A DNA stretch of 54,099 bases from JAGZEG01 sp963930185 (GCA_963930185.1 CAWVLT010000051.1:1-54099), one strand, 5' to 3'. Positions 8,434 through 17,064 are shown, numbered from the stretch's first letter. The notes: generated by a model from the sequence alone, not told the origin. Made by a program: numbers and translations.

Positions 8434-10290
8434 CTACAGAGCATCGCGCCCGACGCGCTCACAGGCAACGGCGATATGCCGACCGAGGAAAGCGATGCCC
8501 CATCGTATGCGACCGTCAGCACAATCAGGCAACGCATCGGCATCGTATGCACGTTCGGAAATCTGGTTAAGTGCAGCATGTGCAAGCCCGAGCATGGCAT
8601 CTCGATCCAAGGGATCCGTCTCGGAATGCTTCTTGAATTTGATCTCTATGGTGATTCGTGGTCTCTTTGCCGGCGCGCTGTAGGACTCCAACGACCCAAG
8701 GGCAACCACGGAAGGCTCGAGACGGATGTCATATCTCCCGTACCCGCCGTGTTGATTGGAACGTGGGTTCTCATAGCCCGGCAGGCCAAAGCACAGTCCA
8801 AGCATGAGCATGTGACAGCTGTTCTCTGACAGGAAGTCGCAGACGCCTACCGAGTCACGAGCGATGCGGGCAAGTTCATGCTCAACCGTATGCATGTCAC
8901 CTGAGACCAGGGCCATCTGCAATGACAGCAGGCGTGAGGAGCCACCAGCCAACCTGCGGAAACGTTCCACGATCTCACCGCGATACAGCCTAGCAACCTC
9001 AAGATTGGGAATACGCAGTGGTCGCACGAGCTCCGTGTCCTCGGGCGACATCGTAAGGTCGGTCGTGAGGTAGCCCGCCAAGTAGAGCATGGACCAGACG
9101 GCATCGCCCGTGACGCCCAGCTCCGGAAAGACGACACCGAGGTCAAGCGCCTTACTGACCACTCCCCCTGACTGGAGCAAAGAATACACCTCGGCCATCG
9201 TGTCATCGTCAGACTTGCGCACCAGGTCTCCGATGATGACATTGCCCGATGTGTTCGCCCAATACGTGCCGGGCACACAGCCCTGCCGAAAATAGTTGAG
9301 CACGCTCCATGGGTTGTAGACGCTGTTGGAACCGAAACGATACCCGTCATACCATGCGCGCGCCTCGGCCATGCAGTCTGGATGCCCCACATACGTCGCA
9401 AGGGCCTTGACCTCGGCATCGGTGAAGCCAAATCGCTCGTCGTAATCGGCATCAAGCGACGTCGAGACGTGGATGTTGTTTAGATCGGAGAATATGGATT
9501 CCTTCGTGATGCGCTGCACGCCGGTCAGGCAGGCAAACGCAAGCGCATCTCCCCCGTCCTTCAGCGCCCCGGTCAGCCAACCTCTCAAAAAGCCGATCGT
9601 AGTGCGGTAGTATCCGCCGTCCGGAGCCGAGTAGGCAGCCATAACGGGGGCGTCGTACTCGTCGATAAGGATGACGCAGTTCTCGTCATGGTGCTTCCGT
9701 AGGAGCAGCGCCAGATTGAGCAGCGAGGAAGCGTAGTCAGCGTCGCTCCCCTTTCCATCCCTCACACGTCGGAAGTACGTCCGGTCGGCGTCGTCAAGTG
9801 CGTCCGAGTCGCACAGATAGCCATGGCGCCCGTACTCGTTGATTATCGCGTTCTTAATCGCATCATACGTCTGATCCCAAGCGTCAGATTTGGCAGCACG
9901 CAGACTTAGATAGATGACTGGATACCTGCCTTGATGCTCCCGGTACCTTCCGCTCTCGGCCTCCCATATCGCAGTCCCCTCAAAGAGGGGCGCACGCGAC
10001 TTGCCGTCCGGCGGAATCTCGAAGAACGAACGCATCATCGTCATGTTAAGCGTCTTACCGAAGCGCCTTGGCCTGCAGAACAGCGTGACGATGTAACCGC
10101 TTCTGAGCACGTCGGCGACGAGCATGGTCTTGTCGATGATGACGGAGCGGCCGGACGCCCGCTCAAAGCCATCGTCCCCAATCGGGAGCATCTTGTCCCC
10201 CGAACGGTCGACGATGCGAGCATGAGGCGCGCGCCAGATACCGTTACCGACCGCCACGAGCTCAAGTTCGTTGACTTCGTCATCCATCAT
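8434..10290 (-). CDS. AAA-ATPase-like / PD-(D/E)XK nuclease-like protein (DUF1703 type)
   Basis: Two-part protein of a family abundant in gut anaerobes. It has an N-terminal AAA-ATPase-like domain with Walker A-like RPRRFGKT and Walker B VILIDEYDAPV, and a C-terminal PD-(D/E)XK-nuclease-like domain whose core reads ITIEIKFKK. The role is unknown; defence or mobile-element functions have been suggested for relatives. The 618-residue start at 10290 is supported by GGAGGT 7 bases upstream. A CATAAT -10-like hexamer at 10329-10334 makes the longer start at 10323 unlikely. Codon use is less GC-biased than in neighbouring housekeeping genes, consistent with acquisition. Confidence 0.85.
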   Translation of the reverse strand: MMDDEVNELELVAVGNGIWRAPHARIVDRSGDKMLPIGDDGFERASGRSVIIDKTMLVADVLRSGYIVTLFCRPRRFGKTLNMTMMRSFFEIPPDGKSRAPLFEGTAIWEAESGRYREHQGRYPVIYLSLRAAKSDAWDQTYDAIKNAIINEYGRHGYLCDSDALDDADRTYFRRVRDGKGSDADYASSLLNLALLLRKHHDENCVILIDEYDAPVMAAYSAPDGGYYRTTIGFLRGWLTGALKDGGDALAFACLTGVQRITKESIFSDLNNIHVSTSLDADYDERFGFTDAEVKALATYVGHPDCMAEARAWYDGYRFGSNSVYNPWSVLNYFRQGCVPGTYWANTSGNVIIGDLVRKSDDDTMAEVYSLLQSGGVVSKALDLGVVFPELGVTGDAVWSMLYLAGYLTTDLTMSPEDTELVRPLRIPNLEVARLYRGEIVERFRRLAGGSSRLLSLQMALVSGDMHTVEHELARIARDSVGVCDFLSENSCHMLMLGLCFGLPGYENPRSNQHGGYGRYDIRLEPSVVALGSLESYSAPAKRPRITIEIKFKKHSETDPLDRDAMLGLAHAALNQISERAYDADALPDCADGRIRWGIAFLGRHIAVACERVGRDAL

Positions 10291-10364
10291 CAGCAAGACC
10301 TCCACACGATGCATCGCCCACACATCGCATTATGCAGCAAAGCAGATACGATCCCCATGCCACG

Positions 10365-10832
10365 CTATGCCTCGTTGCCAACTTCTTGATACGTCCTCCA
10401 CGACGAACTCACCGTCAAGCTGCCAAGCACCGTCTTTCCGTCTTGGGCATACACCGGCAGCTCGCGCACGGTAGAGCCCCCGTCCTCAGTCAGCTCGGTA
10501 GCCTCTCCAGACAGGTCTGACAACGGGCCCAGGAGGTCCTCGCTTAGCACGTAGCCATTGACACCGTTATCGGCAGTCACCTCAACGAGATCGGGTACGT
10601 ACGCCTCGTTGCACTCATCGACAGCAACGCCACCGGAAACAGGGTTCTCAAGATCAGAAAGCGACCCATACGTCTGCCCTTGCTCGTTGACGGGAAAGAC
10701 GGCCTGCTGACTAGACACTTGAGTTTCGCCTTGGCCACAGCCAGGCAGCATGCACAGAGTAGCCAACGCGAGAAGGGGCAGAACCCACCATATACCTTGC
10801 CCGATCGAATCGACATTGACGCTGGCTCTCAT
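10365..10832 (-). CDS. Small exported lipoprotein, function unknown
   Basis: The 155-residue product has a hydrophobic signal segment followed by the lipobox LPGC, so it should be lipid-anchored outside the membrane. The mature part is acidic and contains NEQGQTYGS and a DNGVNGYV segment, resembling C-terminal modules seen in several Firmicutes/Coriobacteria surface proteins. No catalytic motif is seen. The start (ATG at 10832) follows a GGGAG-type ribosome-binding site and lies 22 bases after the deacetylase stop, so the two probably form an operon and may act together at the cell wall. Confidence 0.75.
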   Translation of the reverse strand: MRASVNVDSIGQGIWWVLPLLALATLCMLPGCGQGETQVSSQQAVFPVNEQGQTYGSLSDLENPVSGGVAVDECNEAYVPDLVEVTADNGVNGYVLSEDLLGPLSDLSGEATELTEDGGSTVRELPVYAQDGKTVLGSLTVSSSWRTYQEVGNEA

Positions 10833-10854
10833 CTCTCCCTTTTCTCTCGCCGCT

Positions 10855-12282
10855 TTACAGGCTCTCAAGCGGGTTGAACGTGTTCGGATCGTAGTACGTG
10901 ATCTCCGCCGACTCGTCAGGCACGCAGGCGCCCTCCGGCCGAGCGGCAAAGCCGGAGGTGACCCATTCGGGAAACGCGTTGCACGCAGAGAGGAGCTCGT
11001 TGAGAGTGACGAGTTCGAATCCGTATGACTGGAAGGTCTCTATGAGCCCCGGCAGCGCGGCCACGTCGCGATCGCGGTTGCCTCCGGAGTCATGCATCAA
11101 CACGATGCCCCCGCTGTAATCGTCAGGATCCTTTTCGATGCCCTGCGTGCAATTCTGTATGATCTGGGCGGCGCCGTCGGATATGCCCGTCTTGTCAACG
11201 AGATCCCAGTCAAGCGAGTCAATGCCCCAGTATGCCGAATAGGCAATGTCGCCCCCGTTGCGCAGGTAGGCGAGGAACGTGTCACCGTAGAAATTGCCAA
11301 AGGGAGGGCGCATGACGTTGGTCGACACACCGGTCGCGTTTGCAATGGCCTCAAATGATCGAGAGAGATCCGAGGCGACCTCGTCGTCCGATGTGAGAAG
11401 CAGGTTGAGATGCGAGTACGTGTGGCTGGCAACCTGGTGGCCCTCGTCCACGCAGCGCTTTGACAAGGCGGCATACTCTGGACCAGCGTCCACCTGCGAC
11501 CCGAGGTTGAAAAACGTGACCCTCGCACCATACGAGGCGAGGATGTCGAGATACTGCGGCGTGTAGGTGAGATCTGGCCCGTCGTCGAACGTGAGGGCGA
11601 TGAGGCGCCGGCCGTCAGCAGGGGTGATATGCTCGGCACAGGCAATGATGAAGTCCTGGGGCTGCTGCGTCACTCCCCTGTCCACCACACGGCCCGACAC
11701 GACGCCGGTGGCCACCTCGGAGATGCCAGGCCTGCCCCACTGCGCCACGTACCCGATCTTCACGAGAAACTTCCCGCTCTCGGGAACGAGCGCCCCGTAG
11801 GGAATCTCGGTCGTCTGGACCTCGACGTCCTCCGTCACGTCCTCACCGTCGACGAACTCCAGCACGTCGCCTTCGGTTGCAAGGTAAGAAGCCGGATCAA
11901 CCTGCGCTCCGTTTACCATAAGGCGATATGGCATGCCCGCACCGACCTCAAGGACCTCGGGAGGCTGGTCCTGCGTCGAGATCGAGACGAGGTTGCCCGC
12001 CGAGGGGCTGGCGAGGCCACGCGAGATGATCTCGACTGATGTGGACCCCTCGGGCACCTCGCACGCAGCTCCGTTGACCGTGAGCGCAACGGAACGGCGC
12101 ATCCCCGCCAGCAGCAGCCCGCCCGCCGTTCCCAACGCAGCCAGGCCCACGCAGCCGCCGGCGATGCAGAGGAGCGTGCGTCGGCTCACGCCGCGCCGGT
12201 CTCCCCTGTCGTAGGGCGAGGCGCCTCCCAGGCTGTCGGGTCCGCTCACGCCATCTCGCTTGACACCGCGTCGACTGGTCAT
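10855..12282 (-). CDS. Membrane-anchored polysaccharide (peptidoglycan) deacetylase
   Basis: NodB-type metal-dependent deacetylase, likely removing acetyl groups from peptidoglycan or another wall glycan. N-terminal RR plus a hydrophobic stretch (RRTLLCIAGGCVGLAALG) is a membrane anchor or Tat-like signal. A middle G5-like region holds EIPYGALVPESGK. The C-terminal NodB domain shows TFDDGPD (catalytic Asp and metal Asp), HTYSH (metal His pair), RPPFG, and IVLMHD. Length is 475. In-frame starts lie at 12312, 12285 and 12282; the first is excluded because an extended -10 promoter at 12317-12322 places transcription start downstream of it. Start 12282 has the better Shine-Dalgarno spacing. Confidence 0.9.
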   Translation of the reverse strand: MTSRRGVKRDGVSGPDSLGGASPYDRGDRRGVSRRTLLCIAGGCVGLAALGTAGGLLLAGMRRSVALTVNGAACEVPEGSTSVEIISRGLASPSAGNLVSISTQDQPPEVLEVGAGMPYRLMVNGAQVDPASYLATEGDVLEFVDGEDVTEDVEVQTTEIPYGALVPESGKFLVKIGYVAQWGRPGISEVATGVVSGRVVDRGVTQQPQDFIIACAEHITPADGRRLIALTFDDGPDLTYTPQYLDILASYGARVTFFNLGSQVDAGPEYAALSKRCVDEGHQVASHTYSHLNLLLTSDDEVASDLSRSFEAIANATGVSTNVMRPPFGNFYGDTFLAYLRNGGDIAYSAYWGIDSLDWDLVDKTGISDGAAQIIQNCTQGIEKDPDDYSGGIVLMHDSGGNRDRDVAALPGLIETFQSYGFELVTLNELLSACNAFPEWVTSGFAARPEGACVPDESAEITYYDPNTFNPLESL

Positions 12283-12316
12283 CATGCCCCCTTCGCACAT
12301 GCCGTCATACACGCTG

Positions 12317-12346
12317 ATTATACCAAGCGAACATGCCGGCTGAAAA
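12317..12346 (-). promoter_or_regulatory. Extended -10 promoter for the deacetylase-lipoprotein operon
   Basis: On the minus strand a consensus TATAAT (12317-12322) is preceded by TGG, forming an extended -10. The -35-like TTTTCA lies at 12341-12346 with an 18-base spacer. The expected transcription start near 12310 leaves a leader of about 25 bases before the chosen start codon. Confidence 0.65.
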
Positions 12347-12361
12347 CGCGCCGAAACGCCA

Positions 12362-12396
12362 GGGCCGCCCTGACGAAGACGCAGTCAGGGCGGCCC
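12362..12396. terminator. Stem-loop terminator after the exported reductase gene
   Basis: Perfect 13-bp inverted repeat (12362-12374 and 12384-12396) with a 9-nt loop, 70 bases beyond the reductase stop. On the minus strand it is followed by T-rich patches. It separates the reductase transcript from the deacetylase promoter. Confidence 0.7.
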
Positions 12397-12466
12397 GAAT
12401 GGCGCGCGTTAAAGCATGTCTAGCTCGCCGGCCACCGAAGACGCACGGCGGGCGAGGCGTCAGGCA

Positions 12467-14365
12467 CTACTCCCCCAGCGCGTAGGCGGCGACGATGGGG
12501 CCGGCCAGGTAGCCGGAGACCAGGGCGAAACCGATGCCGTCGCCCGTGCCGTAGTAGTTGCGGTTCCAGCAGCTGCCGTAGGCGTCGGCACCCACGCTGT
12601 ACAGGCCGGGAACGGCCAGGTGGTTGGCGTCGAGGGCCTGGAACTGGTCGTTGACGGTGATGCCGCCCACGGTGCCCAGCTGGTTGTAGGTGATCTGGAC
12701 AAGGTAGTACGGGGCGGTGGTCAGCGCCACGAGGTGAGCCGGGTCCTTGCCGAAGTAGTCATCAGCGCCGGCCTCGCAGTAAGCGTTGTACGTGTCGACC
12801 GTGGATTGCAGGACGGAGGCGTCCATGCCGGCGGCCTCGGCGAGCGCCTCGATGGAGTCGCCGCTGAAGGCCCAGCCGTTGGCCACGCAGTCATCGAGGA
12901 CCGTCTGGAACTGATCCCAGGGCGTGTCCGGCTCGAACTCGGGCTTGTACTCGGGCGGCATGCCCGGGGACTCGGTGAAGCCGATGGCCGCGGTGCCACC
13001 GCTCACGAGGGCGTCGACCATGGCCTGGTCAAGCATGGCGTAGGTGATGCCGCCGGCGAAGGCGCCGCCGTTGGCCGCGGCGACGGCGGTGTTGACCCAG
13101 TCCTCGTTGCGGAAGCGTACGCCGGCCGTGGTGAGGTCGAGCACCGAGGGGACGTAGCCCAGGATCATGGGCATCTGCTGCTGGAAGTACTCGTAGCCGC
13201 GCAGCTTGGCGGTGGCAAGGGTCTGGTGCAGCATCATGCCGCCCAGGCTCACGGGCTTGGCGGCGCCGGCGGCCCAGGCCATCTCCATGCCCTCGCCCAC
13301 GTCCTGCGTGAGGCAGCCGCACACCACGTCGTAGCCGGTGAGCTCCTTGAGCAGCTGCGTGTTGCCGCCGTAGCCGCCCGTGGCGATGACGACGGCCTTG
13401 GCGTTCACGGTGAGCGTGGAGCCGTCCTTGCGCGAGGCCACGATGCCGCAGGCGGCGCCGTCGGCGTCGGTGAGGATCTCGGTCACGGTGTGCTCGGTGT
13501 ACACGGCGCCGCCGTTTGCGAGCACGGTGTTGCTCAGCAGCTCGTCATAGACCACGGGACGCTGCATGTAGTCGACGAGCATGCCCGGGAACATGCTCTC
13601 AGGGTCGCCCCACGAGGGGAACATGCTGGCGCTGGTCGTGGCGCCGGCGAGGTAGTCGATGGCGGGGATCGTGTTCTTGAGGTAGGCGTAGATCACCGTG
13701 GAGTCGGCGAGGTACATCTGGTTCTGGACCCAGCTGATCATCGTATCGCGCACCACGTCGTCGGTGTACGAGGCGCAGGAGAACGACATGAGGGAGCAGC
13801 CGCCCACCAGGCGGACCTTCTCGACGAGGGCCACCGTCGCGCCGGCCTCGGCGGCACGGGCGGCGCACAAGATGCCCGACATGCCGCCGCCCACGACCAC
13901 GACGTCGGCGTCGAAGGTCTCGTCGGTGCCCGGCTCGTAGCTCGTGGGCACGTTGTAGGCCTCGGCGTCGCCGCCGGCCTGCTCGATGCAGTCGCGCACG
14001 GCGGTCAGGATGGCTGCGCTGGTGAAGGTGGCGCCGGAGATGCCGTCGATGCCAAACGAGTTGGCGGCGACGATGTTCTCGCACAGCTGCGGGATGGCGT
14101 CGACGGTGAAGACCTCGGTCTCCTGGTGGTCGGTGACCTCGACGGCGGAGATCTTGCCGTTGGCGATGGTGACCTCGACGGTCACCAGGCCGTTGCGGCC
14201 CTCGACGCTGGAGGTGTACGTGCCGTCGGCAGCGCCGCCCGCGGCAGCCTCCTCGGCACGCACGACGCCGGGGATGGCAGTCGCGACCGCACCGGCCGCC
14301 GCGACGCCCGCAGCCCCGGCCACGAAGCCGCGACGCGAGATGGTGCTCGAAGTCGTTTCGCTCAT
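12467..14365 (-). CDS. Exported FMN/FAD-binding reductase (fumarate/urocanate reductase-like)
   Basis: Tat-exported flavoprotein reductase of the fumarate/urocanate reductase family, which lets anaerobes use organic acceptors outside the membrane. The Tat signal contains SRRGFVAGAAG. An FMN-binding domain (about residues 45-120) has the ApbE flavinylation motif DGISGAT. The FAD domain starts at DADVVVVGGGMSGILCA, and the C-terminal FAD motif ends ...LYSVGADAYG. Length is 632; the start at 14365 is placed by the signal peptide and a GGGGG ribosome-binding site. No cytochrome domain is present, so electrons must come from a partner. The substrate is unknown. The adjacent divergent LysR gene is the likely regulator. 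Confidence 0.88.
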   Translation of the reverse strand: MSETTSSTISRRGFVAGAAGVAAAGAVATAIPGVVRAEEAAAGGAADGTYTSSVEGRNGLVTVEVTIANGKISAVEVTDHQETEVFTVDAIPQLCENIVAANSFGIDGISGATFTSAAILTAVRDCIEQAGGDAEAYNVPTSYEPGTDETFDADVVVVGGGMSGILCAARAAEAGATVALVEKVRLVGGCSLMSFSCASYTDDVVRDTMISWVQNQMYLADSTVIYAYLKNTIPAIDYLAGATTSASMFPSWGDPESMFPGMLVDYMQRPVVYDELLSNTVLANGGAVYTEHTVTEILTDADGAACGIVASRKDGSTLTVNAKAVVIATGGYGGNTQLLKELTGYDVVCGCLTQDVGEGMEMAWAAGAAKPVSLGGMMLHQTLATAKLRGYEYFQQQMPMILGYVPSVLDLTTAGVRFRNEDWVNTAVAAANGGAFAGGITYAMLDQAMVDALVSGGTAAIGFTESPGMPPEYKPEFEPDTPWDQFQTVLDDCVANGWAFSGDSIEALAEAAGMDASVLQSTVDTYNAYCEAGADDYFGKDPAHLVALTTAPYYLVQITYNQLGTVGGITVNDQFQALDANHLAVPGLYSVGADAYGSCWNRNYYGTGDGIGFALVSGYLAGPIVAAYALGE

Positions 14366-14464
14366 GAAATGCCCCCTTTGGCATAAAAGTCCCCGCGTGG
14401 CGCACAGGTCGCCACGCCTTGATGCTAGGATACGACACGAGATGGCAAATAGTAAGCGATGTGT

Positions 14465-14498
14465 CGTTGTGCACAACGTAAGGTTGTCGACACACAAC
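14465..14498. promoter_or_regulatory. Paired palindromic operator between reductase and LysR genes
   Basis: A perfect 14-bp palindrome (14465-14478, core TTGTGCACAA) is followed by a second dyad GTTGT-N6-ACAAC (14483-14498). Their centres are 19 bp apart, about two helical turns. This spacing on the same DNA face, in a divergent LysR/target intergenic region, fits LysR recognition and activation sites. The assignment to this LysR protein is inference. Confidence 0.55.
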
Positions 14499-14548
14499 AT
14501 ACCGTAGTGTCAAGTGCGATGCCGGCACCTGCCCGGCAAGGGGGTCGC

Positions 14549-15472
14549 ATGAACCTGACGCAGCTCGAATACTTCGTCGAGGCCGCCAAGGCCCGCAGCT
14601 TCACCAAGGCCGCCGAAACGCTTTGCGTGACGCAGCAGGGAGTCTCCAAAGGCGTGGCTAACCTCGAGTCCGAGCTTCATGCCGCGCTGTTCGAGCGCGG
14701 ACCGGCCGGCCTCACGCTAACCGAGGCAGGCAAGCGCGTCTTCGGACGGGCGCGCGTGATCCTGCGCAACGCGGAGCTGCTCACCGAGGACGCGACGAGC
14801 GGGCAGGGCTCGCCCGAGGCAGCAAGCGTCATCCGACTCGGCATGTGCAGCGTCATCCTCGGCGAGAGGTACACCTTGCGCCTTGATGACGTCTTGTCCT
14901 TCGAGAAGCGCCACGTGAACCTTCGTCTCAAGGTCATCGAGGCGTCGAGTGACCTGTGCCAGGAGATGCTCGAGGCCGGCGAGCTTGACGTCGCGGTCGT
15001 CGCCGGAAGGGCCGACTGGAGGCGCTTCGTGACCAAGCGGCTCAGCGAGCGCGCGTTCGTGCCGTTCGTCGGGCGCACGCATCGCCTCGCGGAGGCGCGG
15101 GACGTCTCGATGGCCGAGCTGTCGGGCGAGACCTTCCTCATCCCGCGCGGCTCCACGGCGAGCATCAACGAGATCTGCGAGAGCTTCTATGACGCAGGGG
15201 TGCTCGTGCCCTCGCCCGACCAGTTCGTCACGCACGACTGCACGCCCCAGCTCATGATGGACCACGTGTACCGCGGCGAGGGCGTCGCCTTCATGCGCGA
15301 CAACAACCTCGGCTGCATCGACGAGAGGCGCGGCGTCGTCCTCGACATGCCCTCCGCCGCGTTCGCCTCGCGCCTGAGCGTCGCGATACGGCGCCAGCTG
15401 GCGCACGACAAGGTCATCTGGGAACTGGTCGACTACCTGTGCAGGCTCCTGAGGACCGAGGCCGACTCCTAG
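14549..15472 (+). CDS. LysR-family transcriptional regulator
   Basis: LysR-type regulator of 307 residues. The winged helix-turn-helix spans residues 1-60 (LTQLEYFVEAAKARSFTKAA, then VTQQGVSKGVANLE). It is followed by a two-lobed effector-binding domain beginning around SVIRLGMCSVIL. The start is set by AAGGGGG and by the family N-terminus; an upstream in-frame extension lacks homology and overlaps the operator region. It is divergent from the exported reductase and probably induces it when the substrate is present. It converges on trxB with an 18-base gap. Confidence 0.9.
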   Translation: MNLTQLEYFVEAAKARSFTKAAETLCVTQQGVSKGVANLESELHAALFERGPAGLTLTEAGKRVFGRARVILRNAELLTEDATSGQGSPEAASVIRLGMCSVILGERYTLRLDDVLSFEKRHVNLRLKVIEASSDLCQEMLEAGELDVAVVAGRADWRRFVTKRLSERAFVPFVGRTHRLAEARDVSMAELSGETFLIPRGSTASINEICESFYDAGVLVPSPDQFVTHDCTPQLMMDHVYRGEGVAFMRDNNLGCIDERRGVVLDMPSAAFASRLSVAIRRQLAHDKVIWELVDYLCRLLRTEADS

Positions 15473-15490
15473 AGGAGCGCACCACGCGGC

Positions 15491-16426
15491 TTATCGCGAC
15501 TCGAGGTACTTCAGGGCGCTCGTCGCGGCGATGGCACCGTCGGATATGGCGGTGACCACCTGGCGCAGAACCGTGTCGCGCACGTCACCGGCGACGAACA
15601 GCCCGGGGGTCCTCGTCGCCATGGAGGCGTCGGTCACGATGCCGTTCGCCACGACGTCGACGTAGTCCCTCACGAGGTCGACGGCAGGGTCATGGCCGAC
15701 GAACACGAACACGCCGAACGGCTCGTCGTGGCGGATGGTCTCGGCCTCATGGGTAAGGGCGTCCTCGAGGGTTATGGTCTCGAGCATCGTCGCGCCGCTG
15801 ACTGAGACAACCTTTGAGTTGTACCTTATCGTGAGGTTCTCGCATGCCTCGACCTGCTCGCGAAGCTTCGGCGTGGTGCGCAGCACGTCGCGGCGCACGA
15901 CCATGGTGACGCTCCTGACGATGCGGGACAGGAAGAGCGCCTCCTCGCATGCGGCCGTTCCGCCCCCGATGACGTAGACGTCCTTGCCGCGATAGAACAT
16001 GCCGTCGCAGGTGGCGCAGTAGCTCACCCCACGGCCGCGGAACTGCTCCTCGCCCTCGAAGCCGGCCGGCCGGGGCGTCGCGCCGGCGGTGTAGACCACC
16101 GCGGGGGCGCGCAGGGGCCCGGGTGCCGACGTCATGACGGAGAACGCGCCGTCCTCCCTCACCGCCATGCCCGTGACCGAGTCGTAGACCATCTCGCAGC
16201 CAACGGCCTCGGCGTGCTCGGCGAGCTTCATTCCCAGCTCGCCGCCGGAGATGCCCGGAAGGCCCGGGTAGTTGTCGATCTCGTCGGTGATGGCGATCTG
16301 CCCACCGGGCGCCGACTGCTCGATGACGGCGCACGAAAGACCGGCGCGGGCACCGTATATGCCGGCGGACAGGCCGGCGGGGCCTGCGCCGATCACGATC
16401 AGGTCATGTGACATGGCCTCTGCCAT
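15491..16426 (-). CDS. trxB: Thioredoxin reductase-like NADPH:disulfide oxidoreductase
   Basis: Flavoprotein that reduces thioredoxin with NADPH. It has the N-terminal FAD motif VIGAGPAGLSAGIYGARAG, the redox-active CATC (YCATCDGMFYRG), the NADPH-binding region VIGGGTAACEEA with VVRRDVLR, and the C-terminal FAD motif GLFVAGDVRD. Length 311 is normal. The ATG at 16426 follows GAAGGAGG; a longer in-frame start lies across an 18-bp palindrome and is unlikely. No thioredoxin gene is adjacent, so a thioredoxin-like partner elsewhere is assumed. Confidence 0.93.
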   Translation of the reverse strand: MAEAMSHDLIVIGAGPAGLSAGIYGARAGLSCAVIEQSAPGGQIAITDEIDNYPGLPGISGGELGMKLAEHAEAVGCEMVYDSVTGMAVREDGAFSVMTSAPGPLRAPAVVYTAGATPRPAGFEGEEQFRGRGVSYCATCDGMFYRGKDVYVIGGGTAACEEALFLSRIVRSVTMVVRRDVLRTTPKLREQVEACENLTIRYNSKVVSVSGATMLETITLEDALTHEAETIRHDEPFGVFVFVGHDPAVDLVRDYVDVVANGIVTDASMATRTPGLFVAGDVRDTVLRQVVTAISDGAIAATSALKYLESR

Positions 16427-16452
16427 GGTTCCTCCTTCTTGCAGGCAGGAGG

Positions 16453-16470
16453 GCATGCCTGCAGGCATGC
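16453..16470. repeat. Perfect 18-bp palindrome in the trxB leader
   Basis: Bases 16453-16470 equal their own reverse complement (arms GCATGCCTG/CAGGCATGC). A direct copy of GCAGGCA also lies at 16441-16447, so alternative pairings are possible. It stands 26 bases upstream of the trxB start codon and could be a repressor operator or a leader hairpin. No known motif was recognised. Confidence 0.5.
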
Positions 16471-16589
16471 GGCCTCGCCCCTGCGGCTTTGCGTGCATGA
16501 ATGGGAATTATTTACCCAGCGAGTCGCTAGGTTAGACACGCGCGATACGACGCGGGGAGCCTGTTGCCGCACGGCCGCGCAGCGCGGGG

Positions 16590-17057
16590 CTACCTCACGC
16601 CGCTCGAGCCGAACCCGCTCGCGCCGCGGTCCGTCTCGTCAAGCTCGTCGACCTCGCACAGCTCGACGACCGGGACGCGCTGGATCACGAGCTGCGCGAT
16701 GCGGTCGCCGCGCTCGATGTGCACGGGCTCGGTCTTGTCGAGGTTGATGAGGATGACCTTGAGCTCGCCGCGATAGTGCGCGTCGATGAGGCCGGGCGTG
16801 TTCACGATGGACAGGCCCTTCTTGGCCGCAAGGCCGCTTCTAGGCTGCACGAAGCCGGCGAAGCCGTCCGGTATCGCGATGGCGAGGCCCGTGGGGACCA
16901 TCTCTCGCGTCAGCGGCTGGATCCACGTGTCGACCGCGCTGAAGAGGTCGAGGCCCGCGTCGCCCGTGTAGGCGTACGCCGGCAGAGGAAGCCCCTTGTC
17001 GAGGCGCTTGACGTTGAGCCGGATGGACTCCGGCCCCGCAATGTGGTCTTGGCTCAT
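16590..17057 (-). CDS. dut: Deoxyuridine 5'-triphosphate nucleotidohydrolase (dUTPase)
   Basis: Trimeric dUTPase converting dUTP to dUMP and pyrophosphate, keeping uracil out of DNA. All five family motifs are present: GDAGLDLFS, PRSGLAAKKG, NTPGLIDAHYRGE, RIAQLVIQ and the C-terminal RGASGFGSSG. The length (155) is normal and no residue is obviously missing. It begins 7 bases after nrdR and is probably co-transcribed with it, joining two nucleotide-pool genes. Confidence 0.96.
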   Translation of the reverse strand: MSQDHIAGPESIRLNVKRLDKGLPLPAYAYTGDAGLDLFSAVDTWIQPLTREMVPTGLAIAIPDGFAGFVQPRSGLAAKKGLSIVNTPGLIDAHYRGELKVILINLDKTEPVHIERGDRIAQLVIQRVPVVELCEVDELDETDRGASGFGSSGVR

Positions 17058-17064
17058 GATGTGG

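Noticed and set aside
8401..8829. A 142-codon plus-strand frame downstream of an AT-rich possible promoter
   Set aside because: Almost entirely antisense to the 3' end of the DUF1703-type gene, with no ribosome-binding site and no family resemblance.
12416..14386. A 656-codon open frame on the plus strand opposite the exported reductase
   Set aside because: It is a mirror of the GC-rich reductase gene: Gly/Ala/Val/Arg/His-rich, no homology, no ribosome-binding site, and the opposite strand encodes a clear Tat flavoprotein.
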